Positions 27,212 to 35,590 of a DNA stretch of 64,000 nucleotides are shown in pieces. The position numbers were made by a program, and so were the translations under genes. Numbering within the stretch: position 1 is the stretch's first letter; every line of letters starts with the position of its first letter. The notes under the pieces were generated by a model that worked only from the letters and a program-made list of their open reading frames with translations, searched no databases and was not told the origin of the DNA. The stretch comes from Ekhidna sp964289745 (GTDB lineage: Bacteria > Bacteroidota > Bacteroidia > Cytophagales > Cyclobacteriaceae). The stretch covers positions 1,054,001 through 1,118,000 of the forward strand of contig CAXYMM010000001.1 of assembly GCA_964289745.1 (NCBI GenBank), in the 5' to 3' direction.

Positions 27212-29818
27212 ATGGACGCCAAAACTATCCGAAAAACCTTTTTAGAATTTTTTCAATCCAAAGAACATAAAATAGTTCCATCTGCACCAATAGTGGTTCA
27301 AAACGACCCTACTCTGATGTTTACGAATGCAGGAATGAATCAGTTTAAGGATTTTTTTTTGGGCAACAAAGTGGCTCCAAGCAAGCGAGTGGCAGATACT
27401 CAGAAGTGCTTGAGGGTTTCAGGGAAGCACAATGATCTGGAAGAAGTGGGCATGGACACTTACCACCATACCATGTTCGAGATGCTCGGCAACTGGTCTT
27501 TTGGCAATTATTTTAAGGATGAGGCAATCGCATGGGCTTGGGAATTGCTGGTGGATAGGTTTGGTCTTCCAAAAGAAAGACTGTATGCAACGATTTTTGA
27601 AGGGGACAAAACAGAAAATTTGACAAAGGATGAGGAAACCAAGTCGCTATGGGAGCGTTTTTTGCCAGCGGCACATATTTTGGATGGATCCAAAAAAGAT
27701 AATTTTTGGGAGATGGGAGATACTGGACCCTGCGGACCCTGCTCTGAATTGCACATCGATTTGAGGCCACAGCATGAGGTAAGTAAGATTTCAGGAAGAG
27801 ATTTGGTGAATAGGGATCACCCCCAGGTAGTAGAAATATGGAATTTGGTGTTTATTCAATATAACAGACTTGCGGGTGGTTCGTTAGAGAGTTTACCAGC
27901 CAAGCACGTAGATACAGGCATGGGTTTCGAGCGGTTGGTAATGGCGATCCAGCAGAAAGAGTCGAACTATGATACTGATGTATTTCAACCGTTGATAAAA
28001 TGGGTGGCAAGGAAAGCTGGAAAAACGTATGGTGTTGATGAAAAGATAGATATTGCCATTCGGGTAATTTCAGACCACATTAGGGCAATTGCCTTCACCA
28101 TTGCGGACGGACAATTACCGAGCAATAACAAAGCAGGCTATGTTATCCGAAGGATTTTAAGAAGGGCTGTGAGGTATGGATATACTTTTCTTAATTTTAA
28201 AACGCCATTTCTACACGAAATGCTTCCAATTTTGGTAGCGCAATTTGATGATACATTCCCAGAGATAGGACAGCAATGTGATTTTATTCAGAAGGTTGTG
28301 CGCGAAGAAGAAGTATCCTTTTTAAGAACCTTAGATAATGGTCTAAAAAAACTAGATTCCATCGTGGCAGAAGGAGAGAATCAAATAGCTGGGGATATTG
28401 CTTTTGAACTTTATGATACGTATGGATTTCCACTTGACCTAACGGCACTAATTGCTCGTGAAAACAGTCTTGATATTGACCAAGAAGGTTTCGAAAAGGA
28501 GATGAAAGTGCAAAAGAACCGATCTAAAGCCGTGGGAAAGCAGTCTACAGGAGATTGGAAGATTGTGAATGAAGCCGATGAGACTCAATTTTTAGGGTAT
28601 TCTGAACTAGAATCTACAACCCGCCTATTGAAATACCGGGAAGTCAGACTGAAAGACGAAACACTATTTCAACTTGTGCTGGAGTCTACTCCGTTTTATG
28701 CGGAAAGTGGAGGACAGGTTGGGGATACGGGATACCTTCAATTTGAAGATGAAAAGATAGATATTATCGATACGAAGAAAGAAAATGACTTAACGATACA
28801 CTTTGCTAAAAAACTTCCTAATAGGCCAAATTCAGAAGTAAAAGCAGTAGTAAACGCTCAAAAGCGGAAGCTTATAGAGAACAACCACTCAGCTACTCAC
28901 CTGCTACATGCCGCACTTCGTAAGGTGCTAGGTGATCATGTGCAACAAAAAGGATCGTTGGTTAATGATAAAATATTGCGTTTCGATTTTTCGCATTTTT
29001 CTAAGATGTCTAATGATGAAATAAGACAAGTGGAGCAAATTGTGAACGAAAAAATTAGAGAAAATATCAACCTAAACGAACAAACAAATATTCCCATTGC
29101 CAAAGCCAAAGAAATGGGCGCCACAGCTCTTTTTGGTGAAAAATACGGAGAGTTTGTACGAGTTATTACTTTCGATCCTAATTATTCTATTGAACTATGC
29201 GGTGGAACGCACGTACCTAGAAGCGGGAATATTGGACTTTTCAAAATAGTAAGTGAGGGATCAAGTGCGGCAGGCGTAAGAAGAATTGAAGCCGTTACTT
29301 CACGGGAAGCAATCGACTTTTACGAAAGCAGGCTCTCCGTTATTGCTGACTTAGAAGTTATCCTTAAGAGTGCTAAAGTAAAAGAGTCGGTAAAAAAGCT
29401 GATTAGTGAGAATACATCGATCCATAAGGAGATTGATCAGCTGAATAGAAAAATGCTTGCTCAGGTCAAAGAAGAGTTAAAAAATAGTGTTGAAGAGCAA
29501 AATGGAAAGAAAGTAGTTACCTATCAGGGCGAATTCCCTACTGCCGATTTATTAAAGCAACTTGCTTTTGAAATGAAGAGGGAAGTTGATAATCTTGTCC
29601 TATTAATCGGGGCTAATATTGATGGCAAACCTATGCTTACCGTAATGCTAGATGAAGGACTCGTAAAAGCGGGAATGAATGCCAACCATATCATCAGGGA
29701 AATGGCTAAAGAAATTAAAGGTGGTGGTGGAGGACAACCTTTTTACGCCACGGCAGGCGGTAAGGATATTTCTGGTCTTGAAAATGCGCTGATTATTGGT
29801 AAAGGGTTACTCGATTAG
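27212..29818 (+). CDS. alaS: Alanyl-tRNA synthetase
   Basis: AlaS charges tRNA-Ala. The class II core starts IRKTFLEFFQSKEHKIVPS and has TNAGMNQFKDFFLG and QKCLRVSGKHNDLEEVG. The editing domain has HSATHLLHAAL and CGGTHVPRSG, which bind zinc. The C-terminal glycine-rich KGGGGGQPFYATAGG is in the DHHA1-type domain. 868 residues, normal length. The only tRNA gene in the window, tRNA-Ala at 63458-63531, is its substrate. Confidence 0.98.
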   Translation: MDAKTIRKTFLEFFQSKEHKIVPSAPIVVQNDPTLMFTNAGMNQFKDFFLGNKVAPSKRVADTQKCLRVSGKHNDLEEVGMDTYHHTMFEMLGNWSFGNYFKDEAIAWAWELLVDRFGLPKERLYATIFEGDKTENLTKDEETKSLWERFLPAAHILDGSKKDNFWEMGDTGPCGPCSELHIDLRPQHEVSKISGRDLVNRDHPQVVEIWNLVFIQYNRLAGGSLESLPAKHVDTGMGFERLVMAIQQKESNYDTDVFQPLIKWVARKAGKTYGVDEKIDIAIRVISDHIRAIAFTIADGQLPSNNKAGYVIRRILRRAVRYGYTFLNFKTPFLHEMLPILVAQFDDTFPEIGQQCDFIQKVVREEEVSFLRTLDNGLKKLDSIVAEGENQIAGDIAFELYDTYGFPLDLTALIARENSLDIDQEGFEKEMKVQKNRSKAVGKQSTGDWKIVNEADETQFLGYSELESTTRLLKYREVRLKDETLFQLVLESTPFYAESGGQVGDTGYLQFEDEKIDIIDTKKENDLTIHFAKKLPNRPNSEVKAVVNAQKRKLIENNHSATHLLHAALRKVLGDHVQQKGSLVNDKILRFDFSHFSKMSNDEIRQVEQIVNEKIRENINLNEQTNIPIAKAKEMGATALFGEKYGEFVRVITFDPNYSIELCGGTHVPRSGNIGLFKIVSEGSSAAGVRRIEAVTSREAIDFYESRLSVIADLEVILKSAKVKESVKKLISENTSIHKEIDQLNRKMLAQVKEELKNSVEEQNGKKVVTYQGEFPTADLLKQLAFEMKREVDNLVLLIGANIDGKPMLTVMLDEGLVKAGMNANHIIREMAKEIKGGGGGQPFYATAGGKDISGLENALIIGKGLLD

Positions 29819-29842
29819 CATGTATCAGTAATAAACACAGTT

Positions 29843-30952
29843 ATGAGAAAAATAAATTGGCCTATTGGTTTTCTACTATTTTTTTTCACGTGTACTACTC
29901 CTCAGGACGATGGAATTTTACTTTCTGGAAACATTGAAAATTATGTGCCCGGAAGCATTGTGCAACTGGAACGAGTAATAGAAAGCGATGTTGAACCCAT
30001 TGACACGCTTGAAGTTAGTTATGATGGAAATTTTACAGCCAGGGTCATTATAGCGGAGCCTTCCTTTTATCGGCTAAATTTTGCAAATCGCCAATATGTA
30101 TCGCTTATTCTCACAGGCGAGGAAGAAGAAGTAATTGTAAATGCTCACGGGAATGATCCTCGTGGCTTTAGTGAGGTATCTGGTTCATACGATACAGAGT
30201 TTAAGCGCCAAATGGACGAAATCATGAAAGCGTATCAATCGCAAAGAGTTCTTCTACAAAAGCAGCAACTATCAGCGAGAAATAATAGAGATCGGCAAGG
30301 GTTTGATGCTGCCACTCAAAAAATGAGTGCGCTTGGGTACTCTACTGAAGCCGATTTGAAGTCTGTAATCCGCCAAGCATCTGGCTCATTAGCCGCGATT
30401 TATGGGTTAGAGCTGATCGACCCAAGTAATAATTATGCGTTTTTGGATAGTATATCAAGAGGCCTTCAAGCCTCCATGCCTAAAAACACCTATGTTAAAA
30501 ATTTCGCTAATCTGGTTGAATCTATGCGATCATTGGCAATTGGTGCCATTGCGCCTGAAATCGCATTGCCCAATCAAAATGGACAACTGGTTACCTTAAG
30601 TTCTTTAAAAGGGAAATACGTTTTAATTGACTTTTGGGCGGCTTGGTGTAGGCCGTGTCGAATAGAAAACCCCAATGTAGTGCGTGTATATAACCAATAT
30701 TCTGATCGCAATTTTGAAATCTTGGGCGTTTCGCTAGATAGAACCAAAGAAGCTTGGCTAAAAGCAATAGAGCAAGACGCATTGCCGTGGATTCATATTT
30801 CTGATCTCAAGTTTTGGAACAGCATCGCTGCCAAGACCTATCAAATAAGTTCCATTCCCGCAACCTACTTGATTGACCCAGAGGGAAAGATTATCGCAAA
30901 AAACTTGAGAGGGTCGAGCTTAGAGGCTAAGCTCAAAAAGATTTTTGGCTAA
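29843..30952 (+). CDS. TlpA-like thioredoxin-fold lipoprotein with DUF4369 domain
   Basis: A 369-residue periplasmic redox protein. A lipoprotein signal ends FFFTC. An N-terminal beta domain (about residues 25-125) fits DUF4369, then a helical linker, then a thioredoxin fold with FWAAWCRPCRIENPNV (active-site CRPC) at about residues 268-283 and IPATYLIDPEGKI near residue 340. It probably reduces disulfides in periplasmic proteins or is tied to cytochrome maturation or T9SS secretion. It follows alaS by 24 bp. Confidence 0.86.
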   Translation: MRKINWPIGFLLFFFTCTTPQDDGILLSGNIENYVPGSIVQLERVIESDVEPIDTLEVSYDGNFTARVIIAEPSFYRLNFANRQYVSLILTGEEEEVIVNAHGNDPRGFSEVSGSYDTEFKRQMDEIMKAYQSQRVLLQKQQLSARNNRDRQGFDAATQKMSALGYSTEADLKSVIRQASGSLAAIYGLELIDPSNNYAFLDSISRGLQASMPKNTYVKNFANLVESMRSLAIGAIAPEIALPNQNGQLVTLSSLKGKYVLIDFWAAWCRPCRIENPNVVRVYNQYSDRNFEILGVSLDRTKEAWLKAIEQDALPWIHISDLKFWNSIAAKTYQISSIPATYLIDPEGKIIAKNLRGSSLEAKLKKIFG

Positions 30953-30955
30953 TTG

Positions 30956-31456
30956 CTAAGAAATAAACGCCCTAAGAGCACCCCAAAGAGTAGCTTTTTC
31001 TTGTTTATTCTGAGCTAAGATATTTAGCGGCTTAGAATATAAAATCTGACTTTCTTGGTAATCAATTGGCGTATAAAATTGCTTTGCCTGAGCTACAAAG
31101 ACCAGTGCTTTCTCAAATGCAATATCCTTTTGAAGCCCCTCATTAAATACCTCATAGCTTTCAGAACGCAGCTTACAAGCGGCTATAATTTTTTCAAGCA
31201 GTTGAATGTCTTCATCGGAGGTTGTTTCGTAGAAAATAGCTAATGGAATGGTTCTCTCTGAAGTCTCTTGAGCAACGTTAGGTAGAGGGGGGGAATTTTT
31301 TTTTTCTTGATGAGTCGAAGGCGAAACCCGTTCGCTCAGTCCAATTTTTCCTGCGGCGGCTACTTTGGATGCTGACTCGGCGCACTCTTTCTTTTTAGAT
31401 TTATTAATCACATAAATTTCTTCATTGATTAATAGTGAAAGAAAGTTGCTATCCAT
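30956..31456 (-). CDS. Hypothetical protein, possibly a HolD-like (psi) replication subunit
   Basis: A 166-residue soluble protein from ATG 31456. It starts MDSNFLSLLINEEIYVI, has a low-complexity linker, then a compact domain with IPLAIFYETTSDEDIQLLEKI and FVAQAKQFYTPID, and ends KPLNILAQNKQEKATLWGAL. The N-terminal LxxLxxxxxYxI and the closing PL-L-N---K--LW pattern recall HolD, the psi subunit of DNA polymerase III, whose end is L-ANP-A--ALW. The match is weak and made from memory. It follows the acyl-CoA thioesterase gene by 8 bp and may be in its unit. Confidence 0.6.
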   Translation of the reverse strand: MDSNFLSLLINEEIYVINKSKKKECAESASKVAAAGKIGLSERVSPSTHQEKKNSPPLPNVAQETSERTIPLAIFYETTSDEDIQLLEKIIAACKLRSESYEVFNEGLQKDIAFEKALVFVAQAKQFYTPIDYQESQILYSKPLNILAQNKQEKATLWGALRAFIS

Positions 31457-31464
31457 CTTCAATT

Positions 31465-31983
31465 TTACTCTTGTATTTCAAAGATAGATCTAAGTTCGCT
31501 AGCCTCACTGGGTTTCATTCTATTTCCAAGAACTAATCGAAGCTCTCTTCTTCGCAGCGCCCCTTCATAGAGTTCCTTTTCAAAATCAGTTTCTGGCGCT
31601 ATTTTCGGAACTTGGATTGGTTTTCCCGACTGATCTACCGCTACGAATGTGAAAAAGGCTCGATTCGTATAAATTTTCTTACTGGCAGGTATGTCCTCTG
31701 CCATTACCTTCAAATAGACTTCCATGGAAGAGCTAAAAGATCGAGTTACAAAGGCGGTTATCGTTACTGTATTTCCTTCTTTGATAGGTTCAGAAAAAGA
31801 AATATTATCTACCGAGGCAGTTACTACCATTCGATTGGAATGCCTTTGCGCAGAAATAGCAGCTGCAATATCCATAAAGTGCATCAGCCGCCCGCCCATG
31901 AGATTATTTAACCCGTTTGTATCGTTGGGTAGGACAAGTTCTGTCATGGTCACGTACGATTCGCTGCATTTTTTCACTTTCAT
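31465..31983 (-). CDS. Acyl-CoA thioesterase (hotdog fold)
   Basis: A 172-residue hotdog-fold thioesterase. The catalytic region is NDTNGLNNLMGGRLMHFMDIAAAISA with its hotdog helix, and the following VTASVDNISFSEPIKEGNTVTI fits acyl-CoA hydrolases of the YciA/BFIT type; Asp and Asn residues in the first motif are the catalytic candidates. ATG 31983 is preferred over a TTG six bases earlier. It lies 19 bp after pcm and 8 bp before the hypothetical gene. Confidence 0.9.
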   Translation of the reverse strand: MKVKKCSESYVTMTELVLPNDTNGLNNLMGGRLMHFMDIAAAISAQRHSNRMVVTASVDNISFSEPIKEGNTVTITAFVTRSFSSSMEVYLKVMAEDIPASKKIYTNRAFFTFVAVDQSGKPIQVPKIAPETDFEKELYEGALRRRELRLVLGNRMKPSEASELRSIFEIQE

Positions 31984-32002
31984 AAGCAATCTGTCTTTAA
32001 TA

Positions 32003-32647
32003 TTATCTGCCTTTTTCGCCTAGCAAAGGTACAAAACTGAAGTCGTCATATTTTCGCTGGTTTACTTTACTAGCACTTATTTTTTCTAATACTCGCATGG
32101 ATTGTATTTTTTCGTCGCCCACAGGTATTACCAATATCCCTCCAACACGAAGCTGATCCAATAGGTCATTTGGAACAGACGGAGCCCCTGCCGTCACCAG
32201 AATCCTATCGTATGGAGCAAATGAAGGAAGCCCCTTTGAACCATCGCCGTGGTACATGTGGGGCTGATATCCGATAGAGGGAAGAAAGCGAATGGCTTTT
32301 TGGTAGAGTCTTTTTTGGTATTCAATGGTATAAACCTCTGCTCCCAGCTCGCAAAGTACGCACGCTTGATACCCAGAACCTGTTCCTACTTCCAACACCT
32401 TTTGGCCCGGTTGTACCATAAGCTTTTCTGATTGGAACGCTACTGTGAAAGGCTGGCTAATGGTTTGTCCCGACGCTATCGGAAAAGCTTTATCTTCATA
32501 AGCGTGAACCTCAAAAATTTGATCGAAAAAAAAATGTCGGGGAACCTTTCCAATGGCATTTAAAACCTTTTGATCTTGGATGCCCTTTTGCGCAATTTCC
32601 TTCACCAGTTGCCGACGCATGCCTTTGTGCTTGTAGGTATCTTCCAA
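32003..32647 (-). CDS. pcm: Protein-L-isoaspartate O-methyltransferase
   Basis: Pcm methylates isoaspartyl residues so that damaged proteins can be repaired. The family motifs are IASGQTISQPFTVAFQSEKL, VLEVGTGSGYQACVL and ILVTAGAPSVPNDLLDQL; GTGSG is the SAM-binding loop at about residues 86-92. The first codon is TTG at 32647: the upstream residues EDTYKHKG match the usual start of Bacteroidota homologues, so the internal ATG is less likely. It is divergent from ribE. Confidence 0.94.
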   Translation of the reverse strand: MEDTYKHKGMRRQLVKEIAQKGIQDQKVLNAIGKVPRHFFFDQIFEVHAYEDKAFPIASGQTISQPFTVAFQSEKLMVQPGQKVLEVGTGSGYQACVLCELGAEVYTIEYQKRLYQKAIRFLPSIGYQPHMYHGDGSKGLPSFAPYDRILVTAGAPSVPNDLLDQLRVGGILVIPVGDEKIQSMRVLEKISASKVNQRKYDDFSFVPLLGEKGR

Positions 32648-32678
32648 TTGATTTTATTTTGACCTAAAGTTAAAAAGA

Positions 32679-33269
32679 GTGTTTACAGGAATAATAGAAT
32701 CTGTTGGGAAAGTGAAATCTATTGAAAAGGAAGGCAGCAATCTTCATTTTCAAATATCATCTCCAATCTCGAACGAACTAAAAGTGGATCAGAGTGTCGC
32801 TCACAACGGAGTATGTCTTACCGTAACCCAAGTAGAAGAAGGCACCCACTGCGTCACCGCCATCGATGAAACACTTAAGAAATCAAATATGGGCGGTTTG
32901 GCTAAAGGAATGCACGTAAACCTAGAGCGCTGCATGAAAGCAGGGGGTAGATTTGATGGGCACATGGTCCAAGGGCATGTAGATACCACCGCTAGCGTCA
33001 TTTCGGTCACCGATGAAAATGGAAGCTGGGAATTTAGGTTTGAATTGGATAAAAAGGGGCTTTTAGTAGAAAAAGGAAGCATTTGCGTAAACGGAGTTAG
33101 CCTTACCTGTTTTGAGATAGCGGAAGCACGCTTTTCTATTGCGATAATTCCCTACACCTTTGAAAACACCAATTTCAATCAACTGAAGAAAGGTGATGGG
33201 GTGAACATTGAGTTTGATGTGATAGGAAAGTATATAGACGCAATTTTAAATAAAAACAGCACCACTTAA
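32679..33269 (+). CDS. ribE: Riboflavin synthase, alpha chain
   Basis: RibE makes riboflavin from two lumazine molecules. The protein starts MFTGIIESVGKV, the classic first strand, and has two lumazine-binding repeats with HNGVCLTVTQ and CVNGVSLTC, and GHMVQGHVDTT in the first. The start is GTG at 32679. 196 residues, normal length. It is the only gene in this direction here, ending 99 bp before the convergent repeat-lipoprotein gene. No FMN riboswitch fits in the 31-bp gap from pcm. Confidence 0.97.
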   Translation: MFTGIIESVGKVKSIEKEGSNLHFQISSPISNELKVDQSVAHNGVCLTVTQVEEGTHCVTAIDETLKKSNMGGLAKGMHVNLERCMKAGGRFDGHMVQGHVDTTASVISVTDENGSWEFRFELDKKGLLVEKGSICVNGVSLTCFEIAEARFSIAIIPYTFENTNFNQLKKGDGVNIEFDVIGKYIDAILNKNSTT

Positions 33270-33313
33270 TTGCGTGGTGTACACTCCAAAAGAAACCGCT
33301 ACGCTGTTTTAGG

Positions 33314-33356
33314 AAAAAACACCGCCCAAACCCCATTTTACGAAGCCTAGGCGGTG
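33314..33356 (-). terminator. Rho-independent terminator after the LRR lipoprotein gene
   Basis: On the minus strand CACCGCC (33350-33356) pairs with GGCGGTG (33320-33326) across a 23-base loop, followed by a T6 run at 33314-33319. It lies 12 bp after the stop codon. Confidence 0.75.
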
Positions 33357-33367
33357 ATGCGCTTATC

Positions 33368-34963
33368 TTACGGACATGCATCCGTTTGAAATTTTGCTAT
33401 GATATTACTATCAATATTAAATTTCTTCCATGCTTCTGGAATAGGTAGCTGATCCACTTGCACACAGGTTAGGTTAGGGTTACCATTCAAACCTAAATCA
33501 ATAAGCTTATCGTTATTCCCATTCGCCAAATTAACTTTTGTCAAGGCATTGCCTCTTAAATTAAGCTCAGTAAGCGCAGTGTTTTGAGAAACATCCAGTG
33601 CTGTTAATTGGTTATTCACTAAATTAAGCTGAGTAAGTGCCGTGTTTTGAGAAACATCCAGTGCTGTTAATTGGTTATTCACTAAATTAAGCTGAGTAAG
33701 TGCGGTGTTTTGAGAAACATCTATTTTTGTTAATTGATTGTCTCTTAAATAAAGCCTAGTAAGTGCTGTATTGTTAGAAACATCGATGGCTGTTAATTGA
33801 TTGCTATTTAAAAAAAGCGCAGTGAGTGCGGTGTTCTTGGACACATCAAGTGCTGTTAATTGGTTGAGACTTGCATTAAGCTCAGTAAGTGCGGTGTTTT
33901 GAGAAACATCTATTTTTGTTAATTGGTTGGTTTCTAATTTAAGCACAGTAAGTGCGGTGTTTTTAGAAACATCCAATATAGTTAATTGATTGCCACTTAA
34001 AGTAAGTGTATCAAGCGCAGTGTTTTTAGAAACATCAATGGCTGTTAATTGGTTGGTACTTAATTCAAGACTAGTAATATTTGTAAAATATTCCAGTCCA
34101 GTAAGGTCTTTAAGGCCTATTCCACCAATTTCTCCAGTAAATGCTTGGGCTTCCAATAGGGAAATTTCCCCATCGCCATTGGCGTCAAGACCTTTTGAAT
34201 CTAGTAATTGAGCTTTGAATTCATCATCTGGGACACTAATTAATTTATCTACTAAAACTGTAAAGGTTGCTGTAGCCGTTACTCCGCCTACTGTCGCCTG
34301 TATTTCACCGGTAAGCTCCTTATTTGTGTCGTAATCAAAGGCACTTGCATCGGCTATCACCATTTTATTTCCCTCCAAACCAATGGCACCTGCTAGGCTT
34401 TGGCTCGTAATCGAATAAACGGGTGTTTCATCGGTATTGGCTACGGTCGCCGTGATCTCCCCGATCAGGGTGCCTTTAGGGCTGTTTTCCAAAATAGCTA
34501 ATTGGGACAGATCCGCTATGGCGATGGTAATGATATCATCAATGGTTACCGTTGCGGTTTTATCCGCCGAGCCGCCTGCATTTGTGGCGGTGAGTTTTAC
34601 GGTGTAGGTGTCATTTTTCGTGTAGGTATGGGTGGGGTTTTCGTCTGTGGCTTTGTTTCCATCGCCAAAGTCCCAAGCGTAGCTAGTGGCATTTTTAGAA
34701 GCGTTTTTAAAGGTTACCGCCCCTGCTGTGCCTTTGGTAAAGGTAAAGTCGGCAACTACTTTCGTGTCGACTGTTTCATCCTTCTTGCAACTCCATAAGC
34801 CTGTGGCTACGCACAGGGCGGCAAGTAGAAAGGTTTTCGGTTTAAAATTCAAAGATTTGATTTGATTTGATTTGATTTGATTTGATTTGATTTGATTTGA
34901 TTTGATTTGATTTGATTTGATTTGATTTGATTTGATTTGATTTGATTTGATTTGATTAACCAA
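33368..34963 (-). CDS. PKD-domain and leucine-rich-repeat surface lipoprotein, probably phase-variable
   Basis: The protein has a lipoprotein signal ending TGLWSC, a PKD domain (AYAWDFGDGNKATDENPTHTY-type, about residues 65-140), a cadherin-like domain (about 145-240), a dockerin-like calcium loop (DANGDGEISLLEAQAF) and about nine 21-residue leucine-rich repeats (NQLTALDVSQNTALT). It probably sits on the outer membrane and binds proteins or sugars. No ATG lies in this frame before the signal. As called from TTG 34963 it has a KSNQI repeat tail from the 20 copies of TCAAA. A second TTG at 34852 would start directly at the signal. An upstream ATG at 34998 is out of frame at 20 repeats and in frame at 19 or 22. 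Confidence 0.75.
   Translation of the reverse strand: MVNQIKSNQIKSNQIKSNQIKSNQIKSNQIKSNQIKSLNFKPKTFLLAALCVATGLWSCKKDETVDTKVVADFTFTKGTAGAVTFKNASKNATSYAWDFGDGNKATDENPTHTYTKNDTYTVKLTATNAGGSADKTATVTIDDIITIAIADLSQLAILENSPKGTLIGEITATVANTDETPVYSITSQSLAGAIGLEGNKMVIADASAFDYDTNKELTGEIQATVGGVTATATFTVLVDKLISVPDDEFKAQLLDSKGLDANGDGEISLLEAQAFTGEIGGIGLKDLTGLEYFTNITSLELSTNQLTAIDVSKNTALDTLTLSGNQLTILDVSKNTALTVLKLETNQLTKIDVSQNTALTELNASLNQLTALDVSKNTALTALFLNSNQLTAIDVSNNTALTRLYLRDNQLTKIDVSQNTALTQLNLVNNQLTALDVSQNTALTQLNLVNNQLTALDVSQNTALTELNLRGNALTKVNLANGNNDKLIDLGLNGNPNLTCVQVDQLPIPEAWKKFNIDSNIIAKFQTDACP
33579..33703 (-). repeat. Identical tandem 62-bp repeats inside the LRR region
   Basis: Two copies identical over 62 bp lie at 33579-33640 and 33642-33703, with a 63-bp period equal to one 21-residue LRR unit. 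The remaining LRR units are similar but diverged. A recent duplication or gene conversion between units fits. Confidence 0.85.
34856..34957. repeat. Pentanucleotide tandem repeat, 20 copies of TTTGA (TCAAA on the minus strand)
   Basis: Twenty perfect copies (100 bp, 34856-34955) plus two bases of a partial unit sit at the 5' end of the lipoprotein gene. The repeat has no stop in any minus-strand frame, so each gain or loss of a unit shifts the downstream frame. Perfect repeats of this length are prone to slippage during replication. Confidence 0.95.
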
Positions 34964-35023
34964 AAATCAGATTTTAAAACAGAATTTAAGCGTATCATTT
35001 TCTTTGAAATTTAAATTGAAATA

Positions 35024-35055
35024 CAAGAATAAGGGTACTGGATCGTATTTGCAAA
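35024..35055 (-). promoter_or_regulatory. Candidate promoter of the LRR lipoprotein gene
   Basis: On the minus strand TTTG (35055-35052) and TATTCTTG (35031-35024) resemble the Bacteroidota -33 and -7 elements with a 20-base spacer; the -7 has one mismatch. Transcription would start near 35017, about 20 bases before the ATG at 34998. Confidence 0.4.
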
Positions 35056-35104
35056 TAAATTCAATTAAAAAAAAGATTTTTTTTGATGAGTAGGCTTGAA
35101 AAAC

Positions 35105-35131
35105 AATAAGCCCACGGGGTTGAGGCTTATT
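35105..35131. other. Inverted repeat upstream of the lipoprotein promoter
   Basis: AATAAGCC (35105-35112) and GGCTTATT (35124-35131) form a perfect 8-bp stem with an 11-base loop. The rest of the 34999-35535 gap holds the candidate promoter and no recognised gene; a 64-codon frame at 35286-35480 begins with TTG and shows no motif. Confidence 0.5.
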
Positions 35132-35535
35132 TCAGCCCATTTATCCGACTGAAGTTATAGGATATTATCAAAAGTGAGTCTAGTGGAAGAGGGTCTTTCT
35201 TCTTACGGTTCTAAACGATTTAACAGTCCACAGTAAAACTTTTCGAAAAAGGCAACACCTCTTTGTTTTTTCTGCTAAAGGATGGTTGACTCGGGAAAGA
35301 CAAACTCACGCTCAAATGATTAAAAATACCTGGTGCAGGGCGAAGACCATTCGAGATATAACAATCCGATTAAATAATGAACCCTCATTCTTAATCAATT
35401 ACGGTGATCTTGATAGATTTTTTTCACAATCCAAGTATATCGATTTAGGTAAAAATCAGAAATGCTTGCTTTTTATTTGAGCCAGTAGCGTAGCTTAAGA
35501 CTACTAAAGTATTCTTTTGTTTATTTTTCATGCCA

Positions 35536-35563
35536 TTTTGTTAAACAGAATTAGTTATATTTG
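35536..35563 (+). promoter_or_regulatory. Candidate promoter of the sigma-crt operon
   Basis: TATATTTG at 35556-35563 matches the -7 element TAnnTTTG. A TTG at 35538-35540 lies 15 bases upstream, slightly short of the 17-19 usual. The sigma ATG is 27 bases downstream. Confidence 0.5.
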
Positions 35564-35590
35564 TCTAATAACAACCTTAAACTTTACACA

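Noticed and set aside
32648..32678. FMN riboswitch before ribE
   Set aside because: The gap from pcm is only 31 bp, too short for the element, and lacks its conserved core.
33520..34080. Regular 63-bp repeats as a CRISPR array
   Set aside because: The repeats are back to back with no spacers and encode leucine-rich repeats in frame.
35286..35480. 64-codon plus-strand ORF before the sigma gene
   Set aside because: Starts with TTG, no recognised motif, and precedes the sigma promoter with no link to it.
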